DNA of 64,000 nucleotides from Hyposmocoma kahamanoa. Its lineage: Eukaryota > Arthropoda > Insecta > Lepidoptera > Cosmopterigidae. The stretch lies in contig NW_020653200.1 of assembly GCF_003589595.1 (NCBI RefSeq), positions 5,413,122 to 5,477,121 of the forward strand, given 5' to 3'. The notes under the pieces are model-generated. The model saw only the letters and a list, made by a program, of their open reading frames with translations. It searched no databases and was not told the origin of the DNA. The translations under genes were made by a program, and so were the position numbers. Positions 12,601-23,580 of the stretch are shown one piece after another (the stretch's first letter is position 1; each line of letters opens with the position of its first letter).

Positions 12601-15531
12601 CAATAATAGTAATACTATGAATAACATAGAGAAACCATTGAGTGTGAAACAGCCAGATTCTTCCAAATGGGATTGTAAGGACAACTGGGTTACTAATGAA
12701 GAAAGTACAGATGAATGTGTGTATAGTGGCGCATCGAATCTAAAAAAATCGAGTGCTAAAGTTAATTCAGCTGATAACAATACTAGCAGCCAGTGGAAAT
12801 GTGATGAGTGCTGGATTAAAAACAAAGATTCTGACAGCAATTGCGCAGCGTGCGGATCGCCTAAACCCGGTGGAGAACCAACTGCTTCGGCGGCTGTAAT
12901 GGGCTTTTTTAGCTCCCCAACCAAACCACCTGATAATACTTTTAAAGTTCTGATTGCAAAACAGTCTGACAAATGGGAATGCCCTGGCTGTTTAGTTAGA
13001 AATGAAAGCGATAAAACCAGATGTATATGTTGCGATTATGAAAAGCCAGGCACTGAAGCAACAAAAGAGCCAGAAATGAAATCTTTTACTTTTGGAGTAG
13101 TCCCAGCTTTTAAATTTGGTATCAGCTCTCAAACGCAAGTAGCTGCAAAACCAGCAGAGGTTAAGGCAATTGTAGATTTTAACAAGACACTTCAGGAATC
13201 TGAAACTAACAACAACGTTTTACCTAAGGCACCTACTTTTACATTTGGATTACCGACTCAAAAGTCAGACGATCCTTCTAAAAAAGAAGGTGATATGAGA
13301 GATGACTCACCAAAATTGAATTTTTCATTTTGTGTACCTAAATCAACGCCACCTGCTGCACCTTCTGCCGTTTCCATTTTCGGGAACTCAAATAGGATGC
13401 CAGAATCTGCTTCTAAACGTGTGAGTGAAGATGAAGAGAAACCACAAGAAGTGCCAAAAATTATTTTTTCTGTGCCTGATCAACAAGAACGTTTAAAACC
13501 TGTTCCTAGTCTATTTTCATCACCACTTAATAAGCAAACTGAAGACAAACAATTTACAGTATCACCCTCTTTGTTGAGCTCATCAAAAGCAGTGGAGAAA
13601 AATGAGACGACATCCAGTCTGTTAACGTTTCAACCTGCGGCGGACATGAGCGAGACAACACCCAAACCGGCATTTACGTTGTCAGTAAAACCAGGTTTAA
13701 GTACGTTTGCAGCGCCTGCAGCTACAACTAGTACGAGCATTCCGTTTGCGAACCCATTGCAACCTCCGCCGTACACCGCATCAAATTCTACCATGTCTTT
13801 TACGAATCCATTGAAGACTGCTCCTACAACTGCTACTACTTCCTTGTTCCAGCAAGCTGCTGAACCCACTGTTACGACAACGGCCACATCTTTATTCTTG
13901 AATACTAACTCTTCTAGTAATGTAGGTTCACTTTTCCAAAATCCTACAACAGTAACCACTACCACGCCGTCGGCCTTTGGTAATACAACACCATTATTCA
14001 GCTTTGGAAACAATATTCAGACGGGATCTCAACAGGAGAAGCCTTTCTTTGTGTCATTTGGGAACAATAATAAAACTGAGACACCCTCCCCGTTCAAACC
14101 AGCGTTCAACGCGTCAAGTGAAAATAAATTTACTCTTGAAATTGGAGCGGGAACTAACAATGGTTTGACACACACAACTATGGGCGGGGGTAACGGGCTT
14201 CCCCCGGCTAATCCTCTGGGAAGTGGTAACGGATTATCAATGAGCAGTCCATTGGGTGGCAATATTATGCCTTCAGGTAATAATATAACTACGAACCCAC
14301 TTGGGGCAAGCGAAGTGCCTAGCAATCTATTGTCAGGTGGAAGCGGATTACAGGCTGGGAGTGGTGGCATATTCGGCACTTCACCGGCGGTACAAAAAGA
14401 AAATGTGTGGTCCACAAGTAACAATAACAATACCAACCTGTTCGTTTCTAACACGGCTACTACGCCACAGAAACCGGCGGCTACATTTACGTTTGGATCT
14501 ACGACACCTGCGTTTGGCGCTAGCAACCCACCAACATTTGGAAACAATGCACAGCCAGCGCCTGTATTCGGCCTGCCAAATCAAAATACAACTAATTCAT
14601 CGTCGTTGTTCACGAGCTCCCCGCAGAGACAGCCCGCAGCTGTGTTCGGGACGCCTACACCGGCTGCCAATCCCTCGTCAGCAGTGGGCATGTTCGGCAC
14701 GCCTGCGCCAAACGTGGGCGCTACGCCTACATTTGGTACACCGAACCGGTCCATCCCGTCATTCGAGACACCATCGTTGACTGCGGGACCGGCTCCCGCT
14801 TTTACTTTTGGTTCGCCGCCGCAACAAACAACAGTCTTTGGCTTTGGACAAGTAAGTATATTTGTATATCATCATCATCATCGACACATTATACGACCCA
14901 TCTGAGTACGGGTCTGCGCTAAGTTGAGGTCATGTTTAGGCCATAATGCGCCTCGCCTGTCCAATGCGAGTTGGGAGATTTACGTTACCAAGAGTTGTGA
15001 ATTTTCTTCAACATGCAGGTTTCGTCGTGATGTTTTCCTTCACTGTTAACGGGAAATATTACTACCAAACACTCACGAATGTTACGTACATGATGCGTAC
15101 ATGTAAGTGATTTTTAGCACTTTTTAAAATTAGAACACATCACAAGAAGTTGAATGTCGACTTGCGAAGCAACCGTGATCCCACGGGTTACCACCACTAT
15201 TTACACATAACATGTTTACAGTCAGTGTGAAAAACAAACCAAACTCAAAAAAATAAAATGCTATTTATTTGTTTAATAAAGAGTGTGAAGTTCACGAGAA
15301 ATTAGTAATTACAGTTAAAAGTAATCTGATGTACTTTTATATATTTTTGTAATTAATATTTGTGCGTTTAGTCATAATTTATACGTTTTGTAGGAGCTAC
15401 CACCCCAACAACCAGGAGCGGTATACAACTTCGGCGGTGCAGCGAGTGCGCCACAATTTAACATTGGTAACTCTGGCGCACCGCAGCAGCAGCGCCGCTT
15501 TCGCAAAGCTGTCCGTCGAAATAATCGGTGA
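9461..15531 (+). CDS. Nup153: Nuclear pore complex protein Nup153 (six exons, first exon not found)
   Basis: Nup153 sits in the nuclear basket of the pore, binds lamin and chromatin, and offers FG repeats and zinc fingers to importins and Ran. Coding exons join cleanly in frame: 9461-9691, 10710-10992, 11102-11437, 11704-11866, 11947-14851, 15394-15531, giving 1,351 residues plus stop. Order of parts: an N-terminal pore-targeting segment (SFVKNVTSRVSGLLP); Nup153-typical blocks SPFYSGRTTYGGAA and RRIMDLLEHYSSPLSEAKRIP; a PSIASILRVKQRSRL segment; four RanBP2-type zinc fingers (about residues 506-706); a long FG-rich region (FTFG, FGTP, FG); and a basic end, RRFRKAVRRNNR. All introns are GT-AG. 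The TTTTCAG just before 9461 suggests that it is an acceptor; an ATG at 9446 is a less likely start. Upstream exon(s) with roughly the first tens of residues were not located. Confidence 0.93.
9692..10709 (+). other. Nup153 intron carrying a repeat
   Basis: GTAAGT to TTTCAG, 1,018 bp. It holds an inverted pair around 10,210-10,255 (GCATATATTATATGAATATTATATGC region plus GGCATAATAATATAAG) and a copy of repeat family D at 10,277-10,515. Confidence 0.8.
10277..10515 (+). repeat. Dispersed repeat family D, copy 1 (in the Nup153 intron)
   Basis: Contains GTGACGAGACGAAGAAGTCG, GTGCGCCTGGTGGTAAGC, GTGCCACTGAGAGCTTTAAA and CACTGCGCCCATCA. The same order of blocks occurs at 40,505-40,790 (+), 37,080-37,207 (-) and 42,745-42,975 (-). 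It is non-coding and resembles a repeat common in Lepidoptera; its class is not clear from the sequence. Confidence 0.7.
10710..10992 (+). CDS. Nup153: Nup153 coding exon 2 of those seen
   Basis: Runs from acceptor TTATTTCAG to donor GTAAGG and encodes ANCASRSMDT through SKKAC, leaving one base for the next exon. It contains TGRTTFTRETNY and a basic TKRKS stretch. No upstream stop interferes, and joining to the flanking exons keeps the frame. Confidence 0.85.
11102..11437 (+). CDS. Nup153: Nup153 coding exon 3 of those seen
   Basis: This exon carries the most diagnostic Nup153 blocks: LLGSPFYSGRTTYGGAA and TTRRIMDLLEHYSSPLSEAK. Acceptor TTTTCACAG and donor GTAAGT bound it. It leaves one base for the following exon. 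Confidence 0.92.
11704..11866 (+). CDS. Nup153: Nup153 coding exon 4 of those seen
   Basis: Starts after CTATTGCAG and ends before GTAAAT. In the correct frame it encodes YKTQELLVPSIASILRVKQR followed by SRLMDTTNAARQIIASHSS, which fits the PS-rich segment before the zinc fingers of Nup153. A different frame over the same bases gives a misleading ORF (11,633-11,875). Confidence 0.85.
11947..14851 (+). CDS. Nup153: Nup153 large exon: zinc fingers and FG repeats
   Basis: A single 2,905-bp exon codes for the zinc-finger block and nearly all FG repeats. Finger 1 (12,452-12,525) reads WQCVDCWDFN..CISCG; finger 2 (12,665-12,740) reads WDCKDNWVTN..CVYSG and has lost two of four zinc cysteines; finger 3 (12,791-12,870) reads WKCDECWIKN..CAACG; finger 4 (12,971-13,050) reads WECPGCLVRN..CICCD. 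From about 13,080 the protein is Ser/Thr/Pro/Asn-rich with FTFG, FGVV, FGNN and FGTP motifs and no predicted globular fold. The exon ends GFGQ before donor GTAAGT. Confidence 0.95.
14852..15393 (+). other. Nup153 last intron with a lepidopteran repeat
   Basis: GTAAGT to TTTTGTAG, 542 bp. Positions about 14,875-15,195 hold a (CAT)n run followed by blocks such as CAGGTTTCGTCGTGATG and TTTTCCTTCACTGTTAA, which match a repeat I know as common in butterfly and moth introns. No coding potential. Confidence 0.7.
15394..15531 (+). CDS. Nup153: Nup153 last exon
   Basis: Encodes ELPPQQPGAVYNFGG through RRFRKAVRRNNR and stops at TGA (15,529-15,531). The basic C-terminus matches the end of Nup153, where it acts in importin binding. 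Frame joins the large exon in phase 0. Confidence 0.92.
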   Translation, partial: ELPPQQPGAVYNFGGAASAPQFNIGNSGAPQQQRRFRKAVRRNNR

Positions 15532-16335
15532 ATACTTTGAACGCGTGCCCACCTTGGAAAGCAACGAATTTCGTTTACTACACCGCTTGGATGAATCCAG
15601 TAAGTGTACTAATTTAGTTAAATACAAAATCATGTGAACCGTTAAAGATGCGTAGGGCGGTGGTCTATATACAACACGCTTACACGATTGTCGCAATCAT
15701 CGTCATCAATATTGAATTGCACACAAAACCCAGATTACATCTGACTGGAGCCGGAATATCTTCATTTAACTATGTAGTCGACGTTGACTTTATATTAACT
15801 TTTTTTTCTGTCTGGTCACGACCCTCGATAAATTAAATCGATATGACGACGGCTTTGCCTCAACATGGACAATATAGAAGACGACGTTATCTCTACATGA
15901 AAAAAAAAACGAAATGTCCATTTTCAGATGTCTTTCTGCGTTAATTTTATTCATTGACGACGTTATCTCTACATGAAAATAAAACGAAATGTCCATTTTC
16001 AGATGTCTTTCTGCGTTAATTTTATTCATTTTGATATTTTATTTTTTTACTGTGACGACAGTTGCTAGAATTGAGTGAATGTGTACTCAAAACCTTGAAA
16101 AAAATAGGCAAAGTTATGAATCCGAATTTAAAAAATGAACAAATTCATTATAATAAATTAAAAACACCAAAATACATGGTATCAAAATACAGCATAGTTT
16201 AAATAGGACATTGCATAGTTTAACATATCATTACAGTAAATTGCTCGTGCTCCAAAATATAGGCAAATAATTATTAAACTATTCATGAGCAGTAATAATT
16301 TTGATCTTTGTATTATTGTGCACCACTTTTCATCT
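15532..16335. other. Nup153 3' flank and probable 3' UTR
   Basis: No further coding sequence. An AATAAA at 16,152-16,157, about 620 bp after the stop, is a candidate poly(A) signal; which site is used cannot be told. It includes the 76-bp tandem duplication at 15,880-16,030. Confidence 0.4.
15880..16030. repeat. Tandem duplication, 76-bp unit, two copies
   Basis: GACGACGTTATCTCTACATG begins at 15,880 and again at 15,956. The units differ by a few bases, including the length of an A run, and each ends ..GCGTTAATTTTATTCATT. The ORF over it on the minus strand repeats itself for this reason and is not a gene. Confidence 0.9.
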
Positions 16336-16369
16336 AAACATCGATTCATATTTAGCTAGAACAATCACC

Positions 16370-16505
16370 AGCAGGGCCAGCGCAATAGGGCGCGACTAGC
16401 GCGAGAGCGACTTAAAGCGCGAAATAATGCTATTCTCGCATAGAGATCTCGCGCTTTATGTCAATCTCGCGAAAGTCGCACCTTGTCGTGCTAGCACTAT
16501 AGCTA
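16370..16505. repeat. GC-rich hairpin repeat
   Basis: An island of GCGC-rich sequence in AT-rich DNA. Arms around GCGCGACTAGCGCGAGAGCG and CTCGCGCTTTATG..TCGCGAAAGTCGC can pair, and GCTAGC pieces flank the right side. It looks like a small palindromic MITE. No RNA gene is recognised. Confidence 0.5.
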
Positions 16506-16719
16506 GCTTTCAGCATTGAAAAAGTGACTCATGGCGGGTCTTTATGCTTATTAAAAATAATTGAATATTTAAAGAACGTACAGGTATTGTGACTCTGCCT
16601 GTTGAGCGAACTATAGAGATATCCTGCATAGAACTTGAACGCATAATTTTATTAAGGGTGTACAGATCCCTATGTTCATCTTAGGACTTCTTTGAAAAAA
16701 GATTAGACGACGTTTTAAA

Positions 16720-17175
16720 TTAAACAACCCAAATTAATATATTTGTGGTGACTTCAATGTTAATTTATTAGTGTACTGTAGCCTTAAGTAGTACGCTCAT
16801 ATCATTTTTCCAATGTTATAATAATCTTTCTACGACAACCGTTTCTTTAGACAACGTTTATACCAACGCTAGTACAAAATCTATGTTAATAACTTATCGT
16901 CAGATCACTGCGGTCAATTGGCCACTTTCAATACTTTAACTGTCGATAAAATGCCAAAAAAGGATATCGCATGTGTTCCAATAAATAATGGTGGATTTAA
17001 AGCTTACAAAAATAACGTAACGGTTAAATTAACCGATATTCCCTTATATTGCACAGCTTCTGCGTATCCGTATGACAAAAATCTAGGATGTTTGAAAGAA
17101 ATGTGTACAAATGGTTATTTACAAAGATCAACACCTAGAGTTTCTTGCTCATTGTTCTCAGGGGAATCTGCCTTA
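16720..17175 (+). pseudogene. Relic of a LINE endonuclease
   Basis: Translation across frames gives CGDFNVNLL (about 16,750), then SLDNVYTNASTKSMLI (about 16,850), a SSDHCGQLATFN-type block (about 16,900) and an ORF running to 17,196. GDFN and SDH are conserved in AP-type endonucleases of non-LTR retrotransposons (jockey/RTE group). Stops and frameshifts show that it is dead. No RT part is adjacent. Confidence 0.6.
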
Positions 17176-17199
17176 CGAATGAGTAGTAGATTTTAATCA

Positions 17200-18625
17200 A
17201 TATGACGATTTCAAGTGTAATTTGCTTACCTATGAAATGAAGATTATGTATTTGACTTTTACAAATTATTTCTGTACAATAAATAGTCTCTAACATTTTA
17301 CCACCCGTACGCATCCTTTATGGTGTAACTATCTAATTATGTATAAGCTTAGCTAATAACGTATTGTGTATAAAAAAATTGTCTCAGTTTCCAATTATAA
17401 GCGATGCTTGTTGTATTTGGATCAAGTTTGAAATTTTAGCTTACCTTTGTTTTTTAAAATTGTTTTAGATTAAGACTGTTTCCATGTAGTAACGTTTTAC
17501 TGCGTATTTTTTTATTATTAAATGTTTATGTAGTATATGAGACTATTCTTCACTTAGATTTAGGAATATGTTAATTTCGAATTCTGTAATGTTGATGGAA
17601 ATGTTTTAAAACTGACTCAGGACTTTGAGTTACACATAGGCAATTTGTAAGATTGATGGTTTATAGATAAAGCAAAATACAAGTTATATATATGTAGACG
17701 TGATCGGCCTTCGAGGTTGTTTAAAGATAGCAATTTTAAAAGGTTCCAAATTGTTTGTATTCATTCTGTGTTAATACTTTTATTTAAACCTTGGACCGCA
17801 CAACGTAATAGCCTGCCATGTTTACAGACGAGCGACCTTGTGTGATGGACTGCAGTCGTCAGCGACAGTTCATGACAGCGGTGTAATTCCGGTTCTAGCT
17901 GTTTTTTAACAACGGTCGAATGTTGTCGATGTTAATCGACTTTACTTTGTCCCTCGTCTGTAGCAGATCTTAGTAGTATTCAGTCCTTTTCGGGTGTCCT
18001 TGACTGCAATTGCGCGTAGAGGATTACAAATGGAGTATGACTGCTTTTCCATTTGAGCATCTACATCTGTGAGAGACTTGAAAACTAAATTAAAATAAAA
18101 AACGTCTCCAACTCGAAACTTTTAGGCGGCCATGCCAATGAATTTTATAATTTACTGGTACTTCATCTGGGTTAGGTAAATAACCGACATTATTTATGTA
18201 CACAGAATGCATGGAAACCAATCCACTTCGTTCGTTTAATGAGCATGAGGGATGCAAAATATTCACTTACCGCGTATAATAGACTTTAGGAGAACGATTT
18301 TTGCAGGGAAACACGAACGATTTCTCTCCCTTTTTAGGAGAAGTTAAAAAATTTAGATACAAGTGTTTGTTTACTTGTTTTGTACAGTATTCACTCCTAG
18401 TTTTGGGTGCATAGACCCAGGGAATACATTTCTCTATAAGAAACTTTAACTCTTGTTTTACTAGATTTTAGGGATTATTTTGACAAATATTCTAATATCT
18501 TTTTCTAGGTTATTAGACTCAGGCAATACGAATGTCCCATGCAAAATTAACACGCTGGGTTTTTGTTAAGGGTAGGATTGTTATACAAAAAACACACGCA
18601 TCATTATTTGCTTTTTAAACTATTA
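17200..18625. other. Non-coding stretch
   Basis: No gene or clear repeat. AATAAA occurs at about 17,278. A modestly GC-richer part at 17,800-18,010 has no usable ORF. It may include distal 3' sequence of Nup153 or be plain intergenic DNA. Confidence 0.4.
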
Positions 18626-18629
18626 GGCT

Positions 18630-18814
18630 TATAGCCTCGTAATACACACCCTGTATCGCGGGTGCCATAGACACACACATAGACAACCATAAAGTATACC
18701 CAAACTCACAAGAGAAATAAATATTGGCCATACAAATTTTTCTTTCGGACCGGGGATCGAACCCGGGACCTTGGCGTGGCAGTCCAGTATGGTAACCGGC
18801 CGGCCGCGGAAGCA
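18630..18814 (-). mobile_element. tRNA-derived SINE, family A, copy 3
   Basis: Minus-strand copy; plus-strand text includes CCTGTATCGCGGGTGCCATA, GACAACCATAAAGTATACCC and GGATCGAACCCGGGACC (B-box complement). The head reads GGCCGGCCGGTTACC instead of GGCCGAACGGTTACC, so the A-box is altered. Confidence 0.85.
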
Positions 18815-19044
18815 GTTATATAAAATAATTTTTGACACCTTTTTTGCATTTTTAAGAAAGTTTGACTATAAATATTTCGCTATTTCACCTAGATCATCTA
18901 TTTCGCCTGTTATTGTACAATCCAATCTGTTTAAACTTCTTCGACGATCGTTCGTGACGGGTTTCAAGTCATCCATCTCAAGGAATGCAATTCACCCGTA
19001 CAACTTTATGCACTAAAAAATAATTATAATTGTGTAAGCAAAAA

Positions 19045-19180
19045 AAAAATTGATCAATTTTATTAATTTTTATTGACAATTCACACTTAACCGAACAAAG
19101 TTACTATGCCAATGTTGTTTTCACAAAAAAAATCCCTGTATCTCTTATAGTTTCGGATTTCCCCATATTGACCAGTTAAA
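19045..19180 (-). mobile_element. Half of a foldback element, family F
   Basis: Read on the minus strand this matches one arm of the element at 33,168-33,760 (CCGAAACTATAAGAGATACA, then TTTTTTTGTGAAAACAA, then GTGTGAATTGTCAATAAAAA). Only one arm is present and it abuts the ACAGGGTG element. A third piece lies at 61,030-61,115. Confidence 0.65.
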
Positions 19181-19181
19181 A

Positions 19182-20334
19182 ACATGTACAGGGTGAAATC
19201 GAAATCATTAGCATCTTTTGAAATAAGATTACTCATGATACCAATTACATTAGGATAACAATTTCACAAATCCAAAAGAAGCAATATTATAACTTATGAA
19301 AACCAGAAAAACTTTACACACATACCATGCGATAGACTATTACTGCAAAAAAATCATGAAATAATCATAAAAAAAAATAAACTCCATAAAATATACAAGT
19401 ACCAAACACCCGCGACCATCGTCAATACAAATTAAGGTCTAACGTATTAACGATCTCCAACTTTGCAATGAACACGTGCATTGCAAGTGCACCGTTGCCA
19501 AATATCTTTGTCACTCTTCTTCACTGTCTATCATTGCAGTTTAGTGTAGTGATAAATTGTGATCGCAATGCCTCTTTGCAAGGCCGTAACACGAACCTAC
19601 AGTTATTTTATTACAAATGGTTTTACTGTACGTTCTCAATGAAAATTTAGTCCTAACACGTGAAATGTTTATGCACCCGGACGCGCCGGCTCCATCACGG
19701 AATCACATCTTAGGAAGTATGCAGAACCTCCTCCTCCTCCTCCGATTTTGGGTTTTTTCACGTGTCAGCACATGAACAAACTCGGGGGAGAACACCGACT
19801 GATCCAAGATAGTACCCGGATAGCTATGCGATATTTTGAGGTTAGTCAGTATTACGTTTGGAAACTACTAAACTGTTCTGGCCAGCACCTGTACCACTTC
19901 CAAACAGTTCAAGTACTGGCATTGGCTGATTACGCGTTCCGAGTACTATTTTGAATTCCTTATTGCAAAATGTCAATACTAATATTTTGGGACTGATAAA
20001 GCCACATTTACTTTAATCGGATTATTTAGTCATAACGAACATTGATGGTGTCGATGCGGTATTAACCACACGTGACACGACCGTGACGCTTTTCGAAATC
20101 GATACACTTTTTGATTGATTGATTTTTGAATGTTTTGATTGATTATTTTGCCGCCAAAGGACTTCCGGCTTCTTTGCGCTTAGTGCGCTACCCGTTTTCA
20201 TACTTTGTTTATTTTGGTACGATTTAAAAAAAAATAATAGTTATACGCTATTGATAATTTAAATTACTCTAAAATATTTCTTGAGTAGATAATAATAGGT
20301 TCGACGGATGCTAATGATTTCAAAATCACCCTGT
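19182..20334 (+). mobile_element. Mariner-like (Tc1/mariner superfamily) relic with ACAGGGTG ends
   Basis: Ends: TACAGGGTGAAATCGAAATC on the left and its near complement TTTCAAAATCACCCTGTA on the right (about 25 of 28 bases match), flanked by TA. Inside, 19,748-19,954 encodes a recognisable helix-turn-helix transposase part (RIAMRYFEVSQYYVWKLL, then YHFQTVQVLALADYAFRVLF). About 19,985-20,060 gives DKATFTLIGLFSHNEH, where the first catalytic aspartate block of this insect family lies (normally SDEATF). Stops and shifts interrupt it, and the rest of the DDE domain was not recognised. Confidence 0.65.
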
Positions 20335-20395
20335 ATATTGGGAATAATAATAGCTTCAAAATACAATTTCTGTTCTTAATATGTATGGATAATTT

Positions 20396-20586
20396 CTAGG
20401 TTACCTTTTTCTACGTAATTTCGTGGCAATTTTTATTATTTAAGTATTCGAGTACATTATCGTGAAATATTAAATAATATTTCAGGATACTACTCTCGAA
20501 TATTAAATAATATTTCATGATTACATTCTGGAATGTTTAAATAATAAAAATTGCCACCGAAGTTAGGTAGAGAAAACTAACCTGGA
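20396..20586. mobile_element. Hairpin MITE with ~50-bp inverted arms
   Basis: GTGGCAATTTTTATTATTTAA (20,423 on) and its exact complement (ending 20,557) are part of longer arms TAGGTTACCTTTTTCTACG / complement of TAGAGAAAACTAACCTGG. Two inner AATATTAAATAATATTTCA units lie in the loop. Confidence 0.75.
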
Positions 20587-20589
20587 AGT

Positions 20590-23575
20590 GACTCTGCCAA
20601 GGTCAATTACATGTCCAATGTTTTTCGCAGACGACTGAACATTTATTTGTATTCTACCGAAAATTTAAATATTGATGTCATTTAGCACGTCAATAGCGAT
20701 CATTCACCCCTTCATACCACTGTATACGATATTTGTGAACGATAACACTTCAATGTCCCCAGTAACGTGCGAAAGTGTTATTGTCAGTGTACTTTGGTAA
20801 TAAGTCACCTTGACGTACATCTGTACAAGTCATCTGACTTCGGGAACTGTAAACTATTAAATACTTTGATAGTAATGAAACGTTATTTTCTCAAAGAATT
20901 ATGTATATAGTTAATAATAATTTAAACGAAATACTAAGCAGAACCGTCATTTTGACATTTCAATCCTTTTCGCCAAATCTAAAAGTGATGTTTATCGTTT
21001 ATATAACAAAATAAATTAATAAAAATCATCAACACCAAAATTGCAACGTTAGTATTTCCGAAAAATGCAAGCGTATTCCGACGTAAAGTGTTTGATAGGT
21101 GTAAAACAAAATGGCTGACAGGCCAGAAGCGTGTAAAGTAGATGAAAAGAAACGGATTTAAGTGATTTTTTATTATGGCTGTTAAATGAAAATACAAAAT
21201 GTACCAAACATTTTCTATTTTTTAAACGGCATGTATTTCAATAATCATTTTATATTTGCAAAAGCAGCGGGCAAGAAAATCTAAACGATCATCTGTTTTA
21301 ATTATTGATCCTCTTTCTCTGAGACATAAAATAAATTAAATCGCATAAAGTGTTTGATTTGTATAAATTGGGCCTCAAAACTAAGACAAATGAGCATTAC
21401 AAATAAAATTTAGATACTTAGTTTTAAAACTAAGTAATTATTGATTATATATTTGTATACTAATATTATATTAATTATAATATATTAGACCTGAAAACAT
21501 GTTCGGTAACGAAAGCAAATTCTGTATCTCGCCGGCCGATTCCGCGGTACGCTCGCTCGACTCCTGCTACTTTTGCATATGCTAACCTACTGAATGGAGG
21601 GTACAACCAAGAAATCAAGATTTATTAGATCAATATCGAAAAATATACTGGTTAATGACATCAATCGTTAAAAGAAAAGAGTGATGATAAAAAGGCATCA
21701 AATTATTTTTGAATACCAAATATTAATTTTGTATGCTTAAAGTAATAATCGCGATACCTTCAATGAAGTTCATTTATTGATCAACTAATATAGATGGAGC
21801 AATTAATATATATGTATATATCATAAAAAAGTGCACATTTACAATAGATAAATTATTTCTTTGAGGATTAAATAATATTATCCCTTTTTAAATTACGGAG
21901 TGAAATGAACTCAATTATAGTTGTCAGGCATTGATTTTTAAATATTAGTTTTAATTTGAAATGGTTTGCTGTCGTAACGTAATGCATATAATGTTTATTT
22001 TCATTAAACATGTATAGAATAAACGATAATATAATGATTTAATTAACTTCTAAAATATATTGTTACTGGGGATCGGTGATCAGTCGCTGTCGATTTGTGA
22101 CTTCGGAATGAAAGTCTGGTCAATGACTGCTATTGACATGCTAAATGGCACAAACTATACCTAAAAAAAGTATTACACAGTATTCAATAAATTGTACTTT
22201 TTGCTTCGCGACAGAATTTTTAGACGTTTAATTATAGAACATTTCTTTGTTCATAATATTCATCCTTAATTAATTTTATTCTTTATTCGATTTGATAATG
22301 CACTCACTATTCGGCAATAAGTAATTGTTAGACATATTTGCATGCCATCAATGAGAACCTACTGTACATTATTCCGGCAAGTAAATATATTATTGATTGA
22401 CATTGAAAAACATCATGACATTTTAGAATGTTTACTTAAACATAAACTTATTCTTGGAAAATGGTTTTCTATAATTTGACGATTGCAAAAATTAAATAAT
22501 TTTCCGTTTTGCCGACGTTTGCTGCCGGCTGTAATAGAACGAATGTGCGAGCAGTAGATCGAGTACACAACCGTGTACCAGTTATTCTTCGAATCAAGAC
22601 TAAGCTGTCTGATTTCTCTATCGAGCCTTATGTGCAGCTTTACCGTGAATAAACTTTGTGCAGTTTTACTTGCGCGAGTAAGACGCATCACACATAGTGC
22701 AATTTTGCCATACGATGTCCCGATCAGATTTACATAATCGGTTACTCGATTATTTTATTCGATGGTCAGTTACTAGGTAAGCACCTGCTATTGTGAATGA
22801 TATCTGTTTTTAAACAATAAGAAATTGACGTTCCTACTAAGACGTGGTTATATAGAATAAACAGAAAACACGAATAAAATTCATTTTCAATAATTACTAA
22901 TTTATAAACGTGTATTTTTGCATAAAAATCGATTCCTATAAATTGCTAAAATAACCTTGATAGGTAAATTAATTCAGAAATCAAGTTCGCGCAAATAAAA
23001 CCGCATTACATCCTTCCGGTTCACCTTAGTAACGTTTACACGAGGTAGTGTTTCCCGTCCATATGTTCCGGTTAAACTGAGCAGGTAAAACTGCATAAAT
23101 TTACTTGCGGTGAAACCCAACCATATATTTACACAAGCCTTTATTCGCACTTAAATAGGTGAATTCGCAATATCATTTTTTGCAACCCACTTTGATATGC
23201 ACTCCATACAACCGTAGTTAATTAATTTGAGTCGATCTAGCTTGCTTATACCAATTTCCAATATAACTTTAGTTAAAATATATTGACGAATATATCGAAA
23301 TTTCCATTAAATTCCAAATTTTTCTGTCTATATTCTCGACAGTTAATTAAGATGTACATGAATTAGACTTTTAGATTTTGTGCTTCCCGTGACCCAATAC
23401 GTAAATATAGTCCGAAATCTATTTGATAATAAATTTTCTAATGTATTTTTTGTTCGTCTGTTACTAAATGAATTCGCGCTCATTCCTACGTCGCATTGTT
23501 TGGAAACAACAAATGAAGGAAGCTGGTCTTTCCAAAATTTCTTAGACATGATTTTATTGTTAACGTTGCATGGAA
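20590..23575. other. AT-rich non-coding stretch
   Basis: No gene with family resemblance. Two short starts in slightly richer context (MADRPEACKVDEKKRI near 21,110 and MFGNESKFCISPADS near 21,499) could be first exons but nothing supports this. The remaining DNA shows no clear repeat. Confidence 0.4.
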
Positions 23576-23580
23576 TTTTG

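Noticed and set aside
13630..14547. Long minus-strand ORFs (127 and 172 residues) opposite the FG repeats
   Set aside because: They are antisense to the low-complexity Nup153 coding exon and have no family resemblance.
21110..21165. ATG in good context (MADRPEACKVDEKKRI) as a first coding exon
   Set aside because: It stops after 16 codons; a possible GTAAAG donor inside it has no matching downstream exon that I could find.
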